This document shows positions 17,199 through 26,256 of a DNA stretch of 64,000 nucleotides, piece after piece; the stretch's first letter is position 1, and each line of letters opens with the position of its first letter. The stretch spans positions 1 to 64,000 of the forward strand of contig NZ_JAUNTW010000004.1 of the NCBI RefSeq assembly GCF_030538495.1, given 5' to 3'. The stretch comes from Paracoccus sp. (in: a-proteobacteria) (GTDB lineage Bacteria; Pseudomonadota; Alphaproteobacteria; Rhodobacterales; Rhodobacteraceae). Made by a program: the position numbers and the translations under genes. The notes under the pieces are model-generated. The model was not told the DNA's origin. It did no database searches and was given only the letters and a program-made list of their open reading frames with translations.

Positions 17199-17714
17199 TC
17201 AGCGCGGTGCTAATTCGGTGCCGGGGGCGGCGGCGTTGTGCAGGATGGTGGTCAGGTAATCGGCGGTTGACCGAAACCCGATCACGCGCCAGCCGTCCGG
17301 GATGCGCCAGAACGCGGCGGCGGTTTGCGCCAGACGGCTGCGGCGCAGGGTTCCGGGCGTGGTGCGGGCAATGTCCACGGGGGCCAGTTTTGTGATCACA
17401 TCATCGGTGTGCGGGCCGGTGATGTCGATGATCACGCGCGCATCCGACATATCCACGACCAGCCCCGGTTCCCCGGTCAGCGCCTGTTCCAGCAGAATGA
17501 GGGCGTCGGCCACCTGATCCACCGGCAGCATCAGCAGCAATTCATCGGGGGCCATCCAGCCCAAAGATCGTTTGCCGTCGGTGGTGATTTGCGTGGCGTC
17601 GGGGATGGGCAGGCCCACCGATTCCGCCAAAGCTTCGCCCATGCGCGGCAGGTCGGCGCGGATCGTGACCATGCCCAACCCGGTGATGCGCGTGATCTGC
17701 GCCAGTTTATCCAT
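17199..17714 (-). CDS. soxG: Sarcosine oxidase gamma subunit
   Basis: 171 aa, the usual size of the gamma subunit of heterotetrameric sarcosine oxidase. Features include GWMAPDELLLMLP, SDARVIIDITGPHTDDVITKLAPVD and a C-terminal IGFRSTADYLTTIL. The start overlaps the end of soxA. The subunit is thought to help assemble or stabilise the complex. Last gene of the sox cluster. Confidence 0.88.
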   Translation of the reverse strand: MDKLAQITRITGLGMVTIRADLPRMGEALAESVGLPIPDATQITTDGKRSLGWMAPDELLLMLPVDQVADALILLEQALTGEPGLVVDMSDARVIIDITGPHTDDVITKLAPVDIARTTPGTLRRSRLAQTAAAFWRIPDGWRVIGFRSTADYLTTILHNAAAPGTELAPR

Positions 17715-20601
17715 TCAGACGGTCCCCCTGTGGGTCGTAAAACACCGGATCGACAATCTGCGCCCGGATCACATCGCCCGAGGGCAGCGGAAACTCCAGC
17801 ATCTGCCCCATCCGCTGCGGCCCATGCGCGACCAGCCCCAGTGCAATCGGCCGGTCCAGCGTCGGCGAATAATAGGTCGAGGTCACGCGCCCTTCGGTCA
17901 GCCGCTGGCCGTTGGCGTTTTTCCCCGGACGCACGGCATAGGCCCCGTCGGGCAGCAGCTGATCGCTGGCCAGCCCGACCAGTTGCCACCGATCCCCCGC
18001 CCGCATATGCAGCCGCGCCTGCGCGCGTTTGCCGATATAGTCGGGCTTTTTGCGCGAAATGGCCCAGTTCAGGCCCAGATCCTGCGGAATAACGGTGCCG
18101 TCGGTTTCATCGCCGATCATGATGAACCCTTTTTCGGCGCGCATGATATGCATCGCCTCGGTCCCATAGGGGGTCAGGCCCAGATCGCGGCCCGCGTCAT
18201 GCAGCGCCTGCCATAATTCCAGCCCGCGCCCCGCTGGCACCGCGATTTCAAAGGCCAGTTCGCCGGAAAAGCTGATCCGATAGAGGCGCGCGGGAATCCC
18301 GGCAAGCTCCGCCGTTCCCCACGCCATTTGCGCCAGTTCCGGCAGATCGCCCAGACGCGCCAGCAATTCGCGCGATTTTGGCCCCGCCACGGCGATTTGC
18401 GCGAATTGTTCGGTGACATTGGCGGTAAAGACGCGCCAATCCCACCATTCGGTTTGCAGCCAATCTTCCAGATGGGCGTGGATGCGGTCGGCGCCGCCGG
18501 TGGTGGTGTGGCACAGCCATGTGTCGTCCGACAGCCGCGCAACCACGCCGTCATCCATCAGAAAGCCGTTATCGTTGCACATCAGCCCGTAACGGCATTT
18601 CCCGACCGGCAGCGTGGACATCACCCCGGTATAGACCATGTCCAACAGCCGCCCCGCATCCGGCCCGCGCACAATGATCTTGCCCAAGGTCGAGGCATCC
18701 AGCATCCCCACACCGCCGCGCACCGCCCGGATTTCGCGCATCACGGCGTCGTGGCGGGACTCGCCCCCTTGCGGGTAACAGAATGGTCGCCGCCACAGCC
18801 CGACGGGTTCCCACGCCGCGCCGCGCGATGCGTGCCAGCCATCCATCGGCGTTTTGCGCAGGGGTTGAAAGGCATCGCCCCGTGCCTCGGCCGCGATGGT
18901 GCCAAGGGTCAGCGGCGTATAGGGCGGGCGAAAGGTCGTGGTGCCGGTCGCCGGGATCGGCTGGTCCAAGGCGCGCGACAGAACTGCAAGGCCGTTGATA
19001 TTGCTGACCTTACCCTGATCGGTGGCCATGCCCAGCGTGGTATAACGCTTGGTGTGTTCGACGCTGGCGTAACCTTCGCGCGCGGCCAGTTCGACATCGG
19101 TCATTTTCACATCGTTCTGGAAATCCAGCCAGATTTTCGACCGCAGGGCATAGGGGGCCTGCGCGGGCATGACCCAGACGGGCAGGATGGGGGCTTCGGC
19201 CGCGCCGCCACAGGTCAGATCGCCATTCGCGGCCCCGGTGGCCGAGACATTCGGGCGGCCATCCGCGCCGATGGGGGCGTGGTCGGGGTCGGGGCGGAAC
19301 AGGGCCTGCGCGTCATCCCAGATCAGCTTGCCGCCGCAATGGCTGAACAGATGCACCACCGGCGACCAGCCGCCCGACATGGCCACAACATCGCATTCCA
19401 GATGCCCGGTCGCGGTGCCGTCGCCCATCGGGTCGCAGAGGGTGACGCCCGTCACATGCCGCGCGCCATGGACGCGGGCGATGCCGGTGCCGGGATGAAC
19501 CGTGATCCCGGCGGCGCGGCTCTGGTCGGGCATCGCGCCGGTGGGGTTCGGGCGCGCGTCCAGAACGGTGACGTTCAGCCCCGCGTCATGGGCGATCAGC
19601 GCCGTGCGATAGGCGTCGTCGTTATTTGTGATCACAATGATGCGTTGCCCCGGCGCGACGCCGTAATCGGCGATAAAATCGCGCACGGCACTGGCCAGCA
19701 TCACCCCCGGCAGGTCATTGCCGGCAAAGGGCAGGGGGCGCTCTAACGCGCCCGTCGCGGTGATGATCTGCCCCGCCCGGATGCGCCACAGGCGTTGACG
19801 GGGCAGGCCCGCGTCCGGGTCGTGATCGGCCAGGTTTTCGCGCGCGATCAGATAGCCGTGATCGTAAACGCCGGTCGCCATGGTGTTGCGGCGCAGGGTG
19901 ACGTTGGGGTTGCCGCGCAGTTGCGCCAGCAGGGCGTCGATCTGGGCCGCTCCGTCTGGGTGGTCGGTTGGGGTGCGGCCGCCCCACTGCGGGGACTGTT
20001 CCAGCACGATCACGCGGCCATGGCTGGCGGCCTCAACCGCCGCGCGCAGGCCCGCGATGCCGCCGCCCACCACCACCGTATCGGCAAAGGCATAAGCCTG
20101 TTCGTAACGGTCCGGGTCCGCCTGCGTCGGCGCGCGGCCCAGACCGGCGCTGTGGCGGATGATGGGTTCAAACAGATGTTTCCAGAACGGGCGCGGATGG
20201 ATAAAGGTTTTGTAATAAAACCCCGCCGGCAGCAGCGGCGCCAGCCAGCCATTCACCGCGCCAATATCAGCATCCAGCGACGGCCAGCAATTCTGGCTGC
20301 GCGCGATCATGCCATGCGTCAGGGCCGTGGTGGTGGCGCGTTGATTGGGTTCAAACCGGCCCGCCTGGCCCAGACCGAACAGGGCGTTCGGTTCTTCGGC
20401 CCCCGACGCGATCGGGCCGCGCGGGCGGTGATATTTGAACGACCGCCCCATCAGCATCTGCCCATTTGCGAGCAGCGCCGAGGCCAGCGTGTCGCCCAAA
20501 AGCCCCCGCAGATGCCGCCCGTCGAACCGGAACGGAACCTGCCAGGCGCGGTCGATCAGGCGGCCTCCGTGAGCCAGCCGAAAGGGGGGCGTGTGCGTCA
20601 T
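17707..20601 (-). CDS. soxA: Sarcosine oxidase alpha subunit
   Basis: 964 aa. The N-terminus carries a ferredoxin-like [2Fe-2S]-fold region (LMGRSFKYHRPRGP). A dinucleotide-binding domain follows with VVVGGGIAGLRAAVEAASHG near residue 155. A middle domain precedes a C-terminal GcvT/aminomethyltransferase-like domain (about 590-964) that handles the tetrahydrofolate-bound one-carbon unit. The complex oxidises sarcosine to glycine, giving 5,10-methylene-THF and H2O2. The ATG overlaps the soxD stop. Confidence 0.92.
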   Translation of the reverse strand: MTHTPPFRLAHGGRLIDRAWQVPFRFDGRHLRGLLGDTLASALLANGQMLMGRSFKYHRPRGPIASGAEEPNALFGLGQAGRFEPNQRATTTALTHGMIARSQNCWPSLDADIGAVNGWLAPLLPAGFYYKTFIHPRPFWKHLFEPIIRHSAGLGRAPTQADPDRYEQAYAFADTVVVGGGIAGLRAAVEAASHGRVIVLEQSPQWGGRTPTDHPDGAAQIDALLAQLRGNPNVTLRRNTMATGVYDHGYLIARENLADHDPDAGLPRQRLWRIRAGQIITATGALERPLPFAGNDLPGVMLASAVRDFIADYGVAPGQRIIVITNNDDAYRTALIAHDAGLNVTVLDARPNPTGAMPDQSRAAGITVHPGTGIARVHGARHVTGVTLCDPMGDGTATGHLECDVVAMSGGWSPVVHLFSHCGGKLIWDDAQALFRPDPDHAPIGADGRPNVSATGAANGDLTCGGAAEAPILPVWVMPAQAPYALRSKIWLDFQNDVKMTDVELAAREGYASVEHTKRYTTLGMATDQGKVSNINGLAVLSRALDQPIPATGTTTFRPPYTPLTLGTIAAEARGDAFQPLRKTPMDGWHASRGAAWEPVGLWRRPFCYPQGGESRHDAVMREIRAVRGGVGMLDASTLGKIIVRGPDAGRLLDMVYTGVMSTLPVGKCRYGLMCNDNGFLMDDGVVARLSDDTWLCHTTTGGADRIHAHLEDWLQTEWWDWRVFTANVTEQFAQIAVAGPKSRELLARLGDLPELAQMAWGTAELAGIPARLYRISFSGELAFEIAVPAGRGLELWQALHDAGRDLGLTPYGTEAMHIMRAEKGFIMIGDETDGTVIPQDLGLNWAISRKKPDYIGKRAQARLHMRAGDRWQLVGLASDQLLPDGAYAVRPGKNANGQRLTEGRVTSTYYSPTLDRPIALGLVAHGPQRMGQMLEFPLPSGDVIRAQIVDPVFYDPQGDRLNG

Positions 20602-20936
20602 GCGTCACCTGTCGCAAAGGGGTTTTGCCAATCGGGGCGCGCGGTCTGGATCGCGGTGATCAGATCGGCGGGCGGCTGGCTGGTCTGCGCGGGATAGGTG
20701 CCAAACACCTGCAACGTCACCGTGCAGCGCGCCGCGATGAACCATTTCCCGCAGCCAAAGGCGTGACGCCAGCGTTCGAAATGCACGCCTCGTGGATTTT
20801 GGCGCGCAAACAGATAGGATTCGAAATCCGCATCCGAGCTGGCGGGGCCTTGGCGCGCGATATGGGCCTGACCGCCCGCCGTCAGTTCGGTTTCATCCGC
20901 AATCACCCCGCAACAGGGGCAGGTCAGCGTCAGCAT
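20598..20936 (-). CDS. soxD: Sarcosine oxidase delta subunit
   Basis: 112 aa. The N-terminal CPCCG starts a zinc-binding site, completed by the later CGKW and C of WFIAARC. RWRHAFGCGKWF and ARQNPRGVHFERW are typical of SoxD. It is a small zinc protein of the tetrameric oxidase. It is coupled to soxA by an ATGA overlap. Unlike most soxBDAG clusters it is separated from soxB by a small extra gene. Confidence 0.9.
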   Translation of the reverse strand: MLTLTCPCCGVIADETELTAGGQAHIARQGPASSDADFESYLFARQNPRGVHFERWRHAFGCGKWFIAARCTVTLQVFGTYPAQTSQPPADLITAIQTARPDWQNPFATGDA

Positions 20937-21019
20937 GGGGCATCCTTCTGTGGTTGGGGGAAATGGCGCGGCGCGGCGGGGCGCGCCCGGTCAGGCCGAG
21001 GCCCAGAAACGCAAAGGCC

Positions 21020-21069
21020 GGGGGCTGACTGCCCCCGGACCCCCGTGGATATTTTCACACAGAAGATAA
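21020..21069 (+). repeat. Conserved 3'-flanking element, copy 2, with hairpin
   Basis: A hairpin CCGGGGGC-TGACT-GCCCCCGG (about 21018-21038) is followed by GTGGATATTTTCAC and ACAGAAGAT. The AGAAGAT end is 9 bases from the stop of the small membrane gene at 21078. The hairpin may act in transcription or transcript stability between that gene and soxD. Confidence 0.65.
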
Positions 21070-21077
21070 GCCGCGCG

Positions 21078-21308
21078 TCAGTTTGACGGTGCGGGTGCCG
21101 GTTCTGCCGCAGGTGCGGTTTCAACGGTGACTGCCGGGGCTGCCGGTGCGGGCGTGTTGGTTTCGACCGTGACATTGGTGCCGCCGGTGGCCGGAGCGCT
21201 GCCGGTTTGGGTGGTCGTGCCGCCCGACATAAAGAAGAACAGCGCTGCGACGACAACAACGATCGCGCCGACGATGAAATAGAGGCCATTGTGACTACGT
21301 TCAGCCAT
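21078..21308 (-). CDS. Small membrane-anchored protein of unknown function inside the sarcosine oxidase cluster
   Basis: 76 aa from the ATG at 21308, preceded by AAAGG at proper spacing. It has a short polar start (MAERSHNG), one strong transmembrane helix (residues 9-27, LYFIVGAIVVVVAALFFFM), then an Ala/Pro/Thr-rich, presumably periplasmic tail. It sits between soxB and soxD with 115 and 141 bases on either side, so it may have its own expression signals. No function is recognised. Confidence 0.7.
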   Translation of the reverse strand: MAERSHNGLYFIVGAIVVVVAALFFFMSGGTTTQTGSAPATGGTNVTVETNTPAPAAPAVTVETAPAAEPAPAPSN

Positions 21309-21423
21309 GGGATTGCCTTTCGGTGTAAACTGGTCTGGCCTAACAATTCGCAATCGGGCAGGTTGGTTCCCGCGTCGTGATGCGGCGGGAAAACGATTTC
21401 GTGATCGGGGCGCGGCATCGGGA

Positions 21424-22671
21424 TCAATGCGCCACCCCTGCGGCCACGCTTTCGTCGATGAAACGCCCCTGACGGAACCGGTCCAGCCCAAAGGCCGCCG
21501 CCAGAGGGCCGGGGCGGTCATGCGCGATCAGATCGGCCATAGCCCAGCCCGACCCCGGGATCGCCTTGAACCCGCCGGTCCCCCAGCCGCAATTGACGAA
21601 CACCCCGCCCACCGGCGTTTGCGACAGGATGGGCGACCGGTCGCCGGTCATATCCACGATCCCGCCCCATTGGCGCAGCATTTTCAGCCGCGACAGCATG
21701 GGAAAGGTCTCGATCAGGGCGCGCACGGTTTCTTCGATATGGTGCCAGCTGCCGCGTTGGGTAAAGTTGTTAAAGCTGTCGGTGCCGCCGCCGATGACCA
21801 TTTCGCCTTTGTCCGATTGCGACAGATAGCCGTGAACGGTGTTGGCCATCACCACTACATCCAGACAGGGCTTGATCGGTTCGCTGACCATGGCCTGCAA
21901 CGCCACGCTTTCGATGGGCAGGCGGAACCCGGCCATATCGGCCAGTTGTGTTGAATGGCCCGCCACCACAAGCGCCAGTTTGTCGCAGCCGATCCGCCCG
22001 CGTGTGGTGGTGACGCCGCGCACCTGTCCGCCCGTCGTATCAATCCCCGTCACCGCGCAATTCTGGATGATGTGCATCCCCATATCGCTGCACGCCCGGG
22101 CATAGCCCCACGCGACCGCATCATGGCGCGCGGTGCCTCCGCGTGGTTGATAGAGGCCGCCCAGAACCGGATAACGCGGCCCGCCGATATTGATGATCGG
22201 AGCCAGTTCCCGCACCCGCGCGGCATCGACCCATTCGGTCGCCACGCCTTGCAGATAATTGGCGTGGACCGTGCGTTTGTATCCGCGCGCCTCGTGTTCG
22301 GTTTGCGCCAGCATCAACAGCCCGCGCGGGCTGAACATCACGTTGTAATTCAGATCCTGCGACAGGGTTTCATACAGTTTTAACGACTTGTCATAGATCG
22401 CGGCGGATGGATCTTGCAGGTAATTGCTGCGGATGATGGTCGTGTTGCGCCCGGTATTGCCGCCGCCCAGCCAGCCCTTTTCCAGCACGGCGACATTGGT
22501 CATGCCGTGGTTTTTCCCCAGATAATAGGCCGTGGCCAGACCATGCCCGCCCGCGCCGACCACGATCACCTGATACCGGTCGCGCGGTTCGGGATTGGCC
22601 CAGGCGCGGGGCCAGCCTTGATGGTGGCGCAGGGCCTGACGGGCAAGCGCAAAGACAGAATAGCGGGACAT
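21424..22671 (-). CDS. soxB: Sarcosine oxidase beta subunit
   Basis: 415 aa FAD-dependent oxidoreductase of the DAO family. The dinucleotide-binding motif VVGAGGHGLATAYYLGKNHG is at about 36-56, and GNTGRNTTIIRSNY contains the usual flavin-site region. GGGTDSFNNF and CGWGTGGFKAIPGSGW are typical of heterotetrameric sarcosine oxidase beta. It binds FAD and FMN and oxidises sarcosine. First gene of the cluster. Confidence 0.92.
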   Translation of the reverse strand: MSRYSVFALARQALRHHQGWPRAWANPEPRDRYQVIVVGAGGHGLATAYYLGKNHGMTNVAVLEKGWLGGGNTGRNTTIIRSNYLQDPSAAIYDKSLKLYETLSQDLNYNVMFSPRGLLMLAQTEHEARGYKRTVHANYLQGVATEWVDAARVRELAPIINIGGPRYPVLGGLYQPRGGTARHDAVAWGYARACSDMGMHIIQNCAVTGIDTTGGQVRGVTTTRGRIGCDKLALVVAGHSTQLADMAGFRLPIESVALQAMVSEPIKPCLDVVVMANTVHGYLSQSDKGEMVIGGGTDSFNNFTQRGSWHHIEETVRALIETFPMLSRLKMLRQWGGIVDMTGDRSPILSQTPVGGVFVNCGWGTGGFKAIPGSGWAMADLIAHDRPGPLAAAFGLDRFRQGRFIDESVAAGVAH

Positions 22672-22814
22672 CGGTTAACCTTTGTCAGAATCGCGGGCAG
22701 GATGGCGCGGAACCGGTGCGGGCTCAAGCCCCCGGTTGGGGCGCATGGTGCGACACCGGGCCGCTTTCCCCGGACGCGCGGACGGGTTACAGGGGTGGGG
22801 AACGGAGGTTCTTT

Positions 22815-24047
22815 ATGTTCTGGATCATCAGCGCGGTTCTGACCGCGGTTATCGCCCTGTCCATTCTGGCACCCATCTGGGCGCGTCGCCGCGCGGGCGG
22901 TGTCAGCGAACCGGCGGCGGCCTTTGACCTGCGCGTCTATCGTGACCAACTGCGCGAGGTGGACCGCGATCTGGAACGCGGCGTGATCCAGTCTGAAGAT
23001 GCGGGCCGTCTGCGCGCCGAAATCGGGCGCAAGGTGTTGGATGCCGACCGGCGCATGGCGCAGGGCGGGGCGGCCATGACCGGGCGCGGCGTGGTGGCGG
23101 CGGCGGTGATTGTCGCCGCGCTGATGGCGGGTGCCGTGGCGCTGTATCTGCGCGAAGGTGCGCCGGGTGCGCCGGATTTGCCGCTGTCGGAACGGTTTGC
23201 GGCGGCGCAGCGGGCCTATGATTCGCGTCCCTCTCAGGCGCAGGCGGAACGGGCGACACCGGCCCCCGCGCCGGTGCCGGAGGATCAGCTGGACCCGCAA
23301 TTTGTGGCGCTGCTGGACCAGTTGCGGCAGGCGGTTGCGAATAACCCCACCGACCCGCGCGGGTTGGAATTGCTGGCGCTGCATGAAATGCGGGTCGGGC
23401 GGATTGCGGCGGCGCGCGATGCGCAGGCGCGGCTGGTTGATCTGCGCGGCGATCAGGCGACGGGCGATGATCTGATCGGGCTGGCCTCGCTGATGATCGA
23501 ACTGGCGGGCGGAATCGTGACGCCGGAATCGGAATCGGTCGTGACGCGCGCCCTGCATGTCGATCCCGGCAATGCCCAAGGCATGTTCCTGATCGGCATG
23601 ATGCAGATTCAAAATGGCCGCCCCGACCGCGCCTTTCCGATCTGGCGCGCGCTGATCGAGGCTGGCCCGCCCGACGCGCCGTGGAATCAGCGCGTGGCCT
23701 TGGTCATTCAGGACCTGGCGTGGCTGGCGGGTGAACCGAATTATCTGCCGCCCGACAGCGTGTCGTTGCCCGGCCCGGATGCGGCGGCCATGGCGGCGGC
23801 GCAGGATATGGCGCCGGGCGATCAGGCCGCGATGATTGAGGGCATGGTCAGCGGTCTGGAAACGCGACTGGCGACCGAAGGCGGTTCCCCCGACGAATGG
23901 GCGCGGCTGATCAACGCGCTGATGGTGCTGGGCGACACGGACCGCGCCCGCGTGATCTGGGCCGAGGCGCGCGAGACCTTTTCCGCCTCCCCCGATGCGC
24001 TGGCCGTGATCAATGCGGCGGCGGCAAATGCGGGGCTGACCGAATGA
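22815..24047 (+). CDS. ccmI: Cytochrome c biogenesis protein CcmI
   Basis: 410 aa from the ATG at 22815, after GGAGG. Two transmembrane helices are seen (about 2-20 and 95-115) with a cytoplasmic loop rich in charged residues between them (RVYRDQLREVDRDLERGVI), the conserved CcmI signature. A long periplasmic TPR-like region follows. CcmI chaperones apocytochrome c to the haem ligation machinery. It overlaps ruvX by four bases. Confidence 0.9.
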   Translation: MFWIISAVLTAVIALSILAPIWARRRAGGVSEPAAAFDLRVYRDQLREVDRDLERGVIQSEDAGRLRAEIGRKVLDADRRMAQGGAAMTGRGVVAAAVIVAALMAGAVALYLREGAPGAPDLPLSERFAAAQRAYDSRPSQAQAERATPAPAPVPEDQLDPQFVALLDQLRQAVANNPTDPRGLELLALHEMRVGRIAAARDAQARLVDLRGDQATGDDLIGLASLMIELAGGIVTPESESVVTRALHVDPGNAQGMFLIGMMQIQNGRPDRAFPIWRALIEAGPPDAPWNQRVALVIQDLAWLAGEPNYLPPDSVSLPGPDAAAMAAAQDMAPGDQAAMIEGMVSGLETRLATEGGSPDEWARLINALMVLGDTDRARVIWAEARETFSASPDALAVINAAAANAGLTE

Positions 24048-24514
24048 TCTGCGAGGATATGGCCGATTTCGCCGCCGCGCTGCCGTCATTCGGCGCGGTC
24101 GCAGGGCTGGATCTGGGGACGAAAACCATCGGCGTGGCGGTCAGCGACGGGATGCGTCAGGTGGCGTCCCCGATTAAGGTCATCCGCCGCCAGAAATTCA
24201 CGCTGGACGCCGCCGATCTGCTGGCTGTGGCCGCCGATCGCGGACTGGTCGGGCTGATCTTGGGCCTGCCGCGCAATATGGACGGGACCGAAGGCCCACG
24301 CGCCCAATCCACCCGCGCCTTTGCCCGCAATCTGGAACGGTTAACGCCGCTGCCCATCGGGTTCTGGGATGAACGCTTGTCCACCGTCGCCGCCGAACGC
24401 GCCTTGCTCGAGGCCGACACATCCCGCCGCCGCCGGGCCGAGGTGATCGACCAGGTCGCCGCCGGTTACATCCTGCAAGGCGCATTGGACCGCCTGCGGT
24501 TTCTGGCCCAGTAA
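24044..24514 (+). CDS. ruvX: Putative pre-16S rRNA nuclease / Holliday junction resolvase-like YqgF
   Basis: 156 aa. RNase H-like fold with GLDLGTKTIGVAVSDG (catalytic Asp in GLDLG), VGLILGLPRNMDGTEG and FWDERLSTVAAE. These motifs define the YqgF/RuvX family, implicated in 16S rRNA end maturation. The start codon overlaps the ccmI stop; a second in-frame ATG five codons later is possible. Confidence 0.9.
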   Translation: MICEDMADFAAALPSFGAVAGLDLGTKTIGVAVSDGMRQVASPIKVIRRQKFTLDAADLLAVAADRGLVGLILGLPRNMDGTEGPRAQSTRAFARNLERLTPLPIGFWDERLSTVAAERALLEADTSRRRRAEVIDQVAAGYILQGALDRLRFLAQ

Positions 24515-24540
24515 CCCAGCCGCAGGCGCGCGACACTCAT

Positions 24541-24580
24541 TATCTTCTGTGCCCAAATATCCCCGCCGGAGGCATCCGCA
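24541..24580 (-). repeat. Conserved 3'-flanking element, copy 3
   Basis: On the minus strand it reads GGCGGGGATATTTG with ACAGAAGAT; on the plus strand it begins ATCTTCTGTG 27 bases after the ruvX stop. The rest of the gap (24515-24699) before sodB shows no gene. Confidence 0.7.
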
Positions 24581-24699
24581 CCCTCAACCCGCGCCGCCCT
24601 CACGGACCCAGAACGGAACCCGCCACGCCCCCTTGCGTTGATCCGTCAATTGCGAAACTGTGAACGCAAACAGGAACCCGTGACCGAAAGGAACCGACC

Positions 24700-25299
24700 A
24701 TGACCTTTACCCTTGCTGATCTGCCCTATTCGCATGACGCCCTGACCGAAGGTGGCATGTCGCGCGAAACGCTGGAATATCACCACGACAAACACCATAA
24801 GGCGTATGTTGATAAGCTGAACGAACTGGTTGCCGGCACCGAATGGGAAGGCAAATCGCTGGAAGACATCGTGATCGGCACCTATCAAAAGGGCGCGGTT
24901 GCCCAAAGCGGGTTGTTCAACAATGCCAGCCAGCATTGGAATCACGCGCAGTTCTGGGAAATGATGGGGCCGAATCCCGGCGCGATGCCGTCGGAATTGG
25001 AAAACTGCATCAAAGATTGCTTTGGCTCGGTCGATGATTTCAAAAAGAAATTTGTCGAAGGCGGCGTCGGCCAATTCGGCTCGGGCTGGGTCTGGCTGGT
25101 CCAGAACGCGGACGGCACGATGGAGGTGACTAAAACCGAAAATGGCGTGAACCCGCTGTGCTTTGGGCAAAAGGCTCTGTTGGGCTGCGATGTGTGGGAA
25201 CATTCCTATTACATCGACTTCCGCAATGCGCGCCCGAAATATCTGGAAAACTTCCTGGACAAATTGGTGAACTGGGAAAACGTCGCGTCGCGCATGTAA
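24700..25299 (+). CDS. sodB: Superoxide dismutase, Fe/Mn family
   Basis: 199 aa. Metal ligands are visible: His28 (EYHHDKHH), His82 (QHWNH), Asp164 and His168 (DVWEHSYYIDFRNARPKY). The overall pattern suits the iron-type enzymes of alphaproteobacteria. It converts superoxide to H2O2 and O2 in the cytoplasm. AAAGGA precedes the ATG. The next gene follows after 10 bases. Confidence 0.95.
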   Translation: MTFTLADLPYSHDALTEGGMSRETLEYHHDKHHKAYVDKLNELVAGTEWEGKSLEDIVIGTYQKGAVAQSGLFNNASQHWNHAQFWEMMGPNPGAMPSELENCIKDCFGSVDDFKKKFVEGGVGQFGSGWVWLVQNADGTMEVTKTENGVNPLCFGQKALLGCDVWEHSYYIDFRNARPKYLENFLDKLVNWENVASRM

Positions 25300-25309
25300 T
25301 GCGGACGCA

Positions 25310-26224
25310 ATGCTGACCCGGCGCAATCTTTTGCGTGGCCTGCTGGGGGGAACCTTGGCAGGCTTTTCCGTGGCGGGATATGGCTTCGGGATTGAACCGG
25401 CGCTGCGCCTGCGGGTGCAGGAATGGCACATCACACGCGACGACTGGACCGCGCCGCCGCTGCGGATCGCGGCGATTGCCGATCTGCATGTGGGCGAACC
25501 GCATGTCGGACTGGGCCGCGTGCGTCAGGTGGTGCGGCGCGCCAATGATCTGGACGCGGATCTGATCGTGCTGCTGGGCGATTACGCGGCGGGGCATCGG
25601 TTCGTCACGCGCCCGGTGTCGATGGATGACGTGGCGCCGGTGCTTGGGGAATTACGCGCGCCGCTGGGCGTGTTTGCGATTCTGGGCAATCATGACTGGT
25701 GGGATGACCCCGTGGCGCAGCGGGGGGATGGGCCGAACCTCTATGCCACGGCCTTGGAACATGCGGGCATCCCGGTGCTGTCGAACCGCGCCATCCGCCT
25801 GCCGGATTTCTGGCTGGCGGGGGTCGAAGATCAACTGGCCATCCGCGCCCCCGGCGGCGGCTGGCGGGGCTTGGACGATCTGGACGGCACGCTGGCGCAG
25901 ATCACCGATGACGCGCCGGTCGTGCTGCTGGCGCATGAACCCGACATCTTCGCCCGCGTTCCCGACCGGGTGGCGCTGCAATTATCGGGCCATACCCATG
26001 GCGGGCAGGTGCGGCTGTTTGGCCATTCGCCGGTGGTGCCGTCGCGTTATGGCAACCGCTACGCCTATGGCCATATCCGCGAAAACGGGCGTGATCTGGT
26101 GGTCTCGGGCGGGATCGGCATGTCGATCATGCCCCTGCGGTTCGGCGTGCCACCCGAAATCACGCTGGTTCAGATCAGCGGGCCGCGCGGCTTGTCCTTG
26201 GCAAACCCGCCCGCGACCGTATAA
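25310..26224 (+). CDS. Calcineurin-like metallophosphoesterase with a Tat-type signal
   Basis: 304 aa. The N-terminus LTRRNLLRGLLGG resembles a twin-arginine signal. Metal-binding motifs appear in order: DLHVG, GDY, GNHDWW, a lone His in LLAHEPD, and GHTHGGQ. This is the YaeI/YkuE-like branch, which includes membrane-associated phosphodiesterases acting on lipid substrates. Export and substrate are inferred. It is 10 bases after sodB and may be cotranscribed with it. Confidence 0.85.
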   Translation: MLTRRNLLRGLLGGTLAGFSVAGYGFGIEPALRLRVQEWHITRDDWTAPPLRIAAIADLHVGEPHVGLGRVRQVVRRANDLDADLIVLLGDYAAGHRFVTRPVSMDDVAPVLGELRAPLGVFAILGNHDWWDDPVAQRGDGPNLYATALEHAGIPVLSNRAIRLPDFWLAGVEDQLAIRAPGGGWRGLDDLDGTLAQITDDAPVVLLAHEPDIFARVPDRVALQLSGHTHGGQVRLFGHSPVVPSRYGNRYAYGHIRENGRDLVVSGGIGMSIMPLRFGVPPEITLVQISGPRGLSLANPPATV

Positions 26225-26256
26225 GACAAAGACAGAATAAACAGCGGAACGACCTG

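Noticed and set aside
17199..22671. sox genes as a thiosulfate-oxidising Sox system
   Set aside because: The subunit motifs (FAD-oxidase, GcvT domain, zinc SoxD) are those of sarcosine oxidase, which shares the sox name only.
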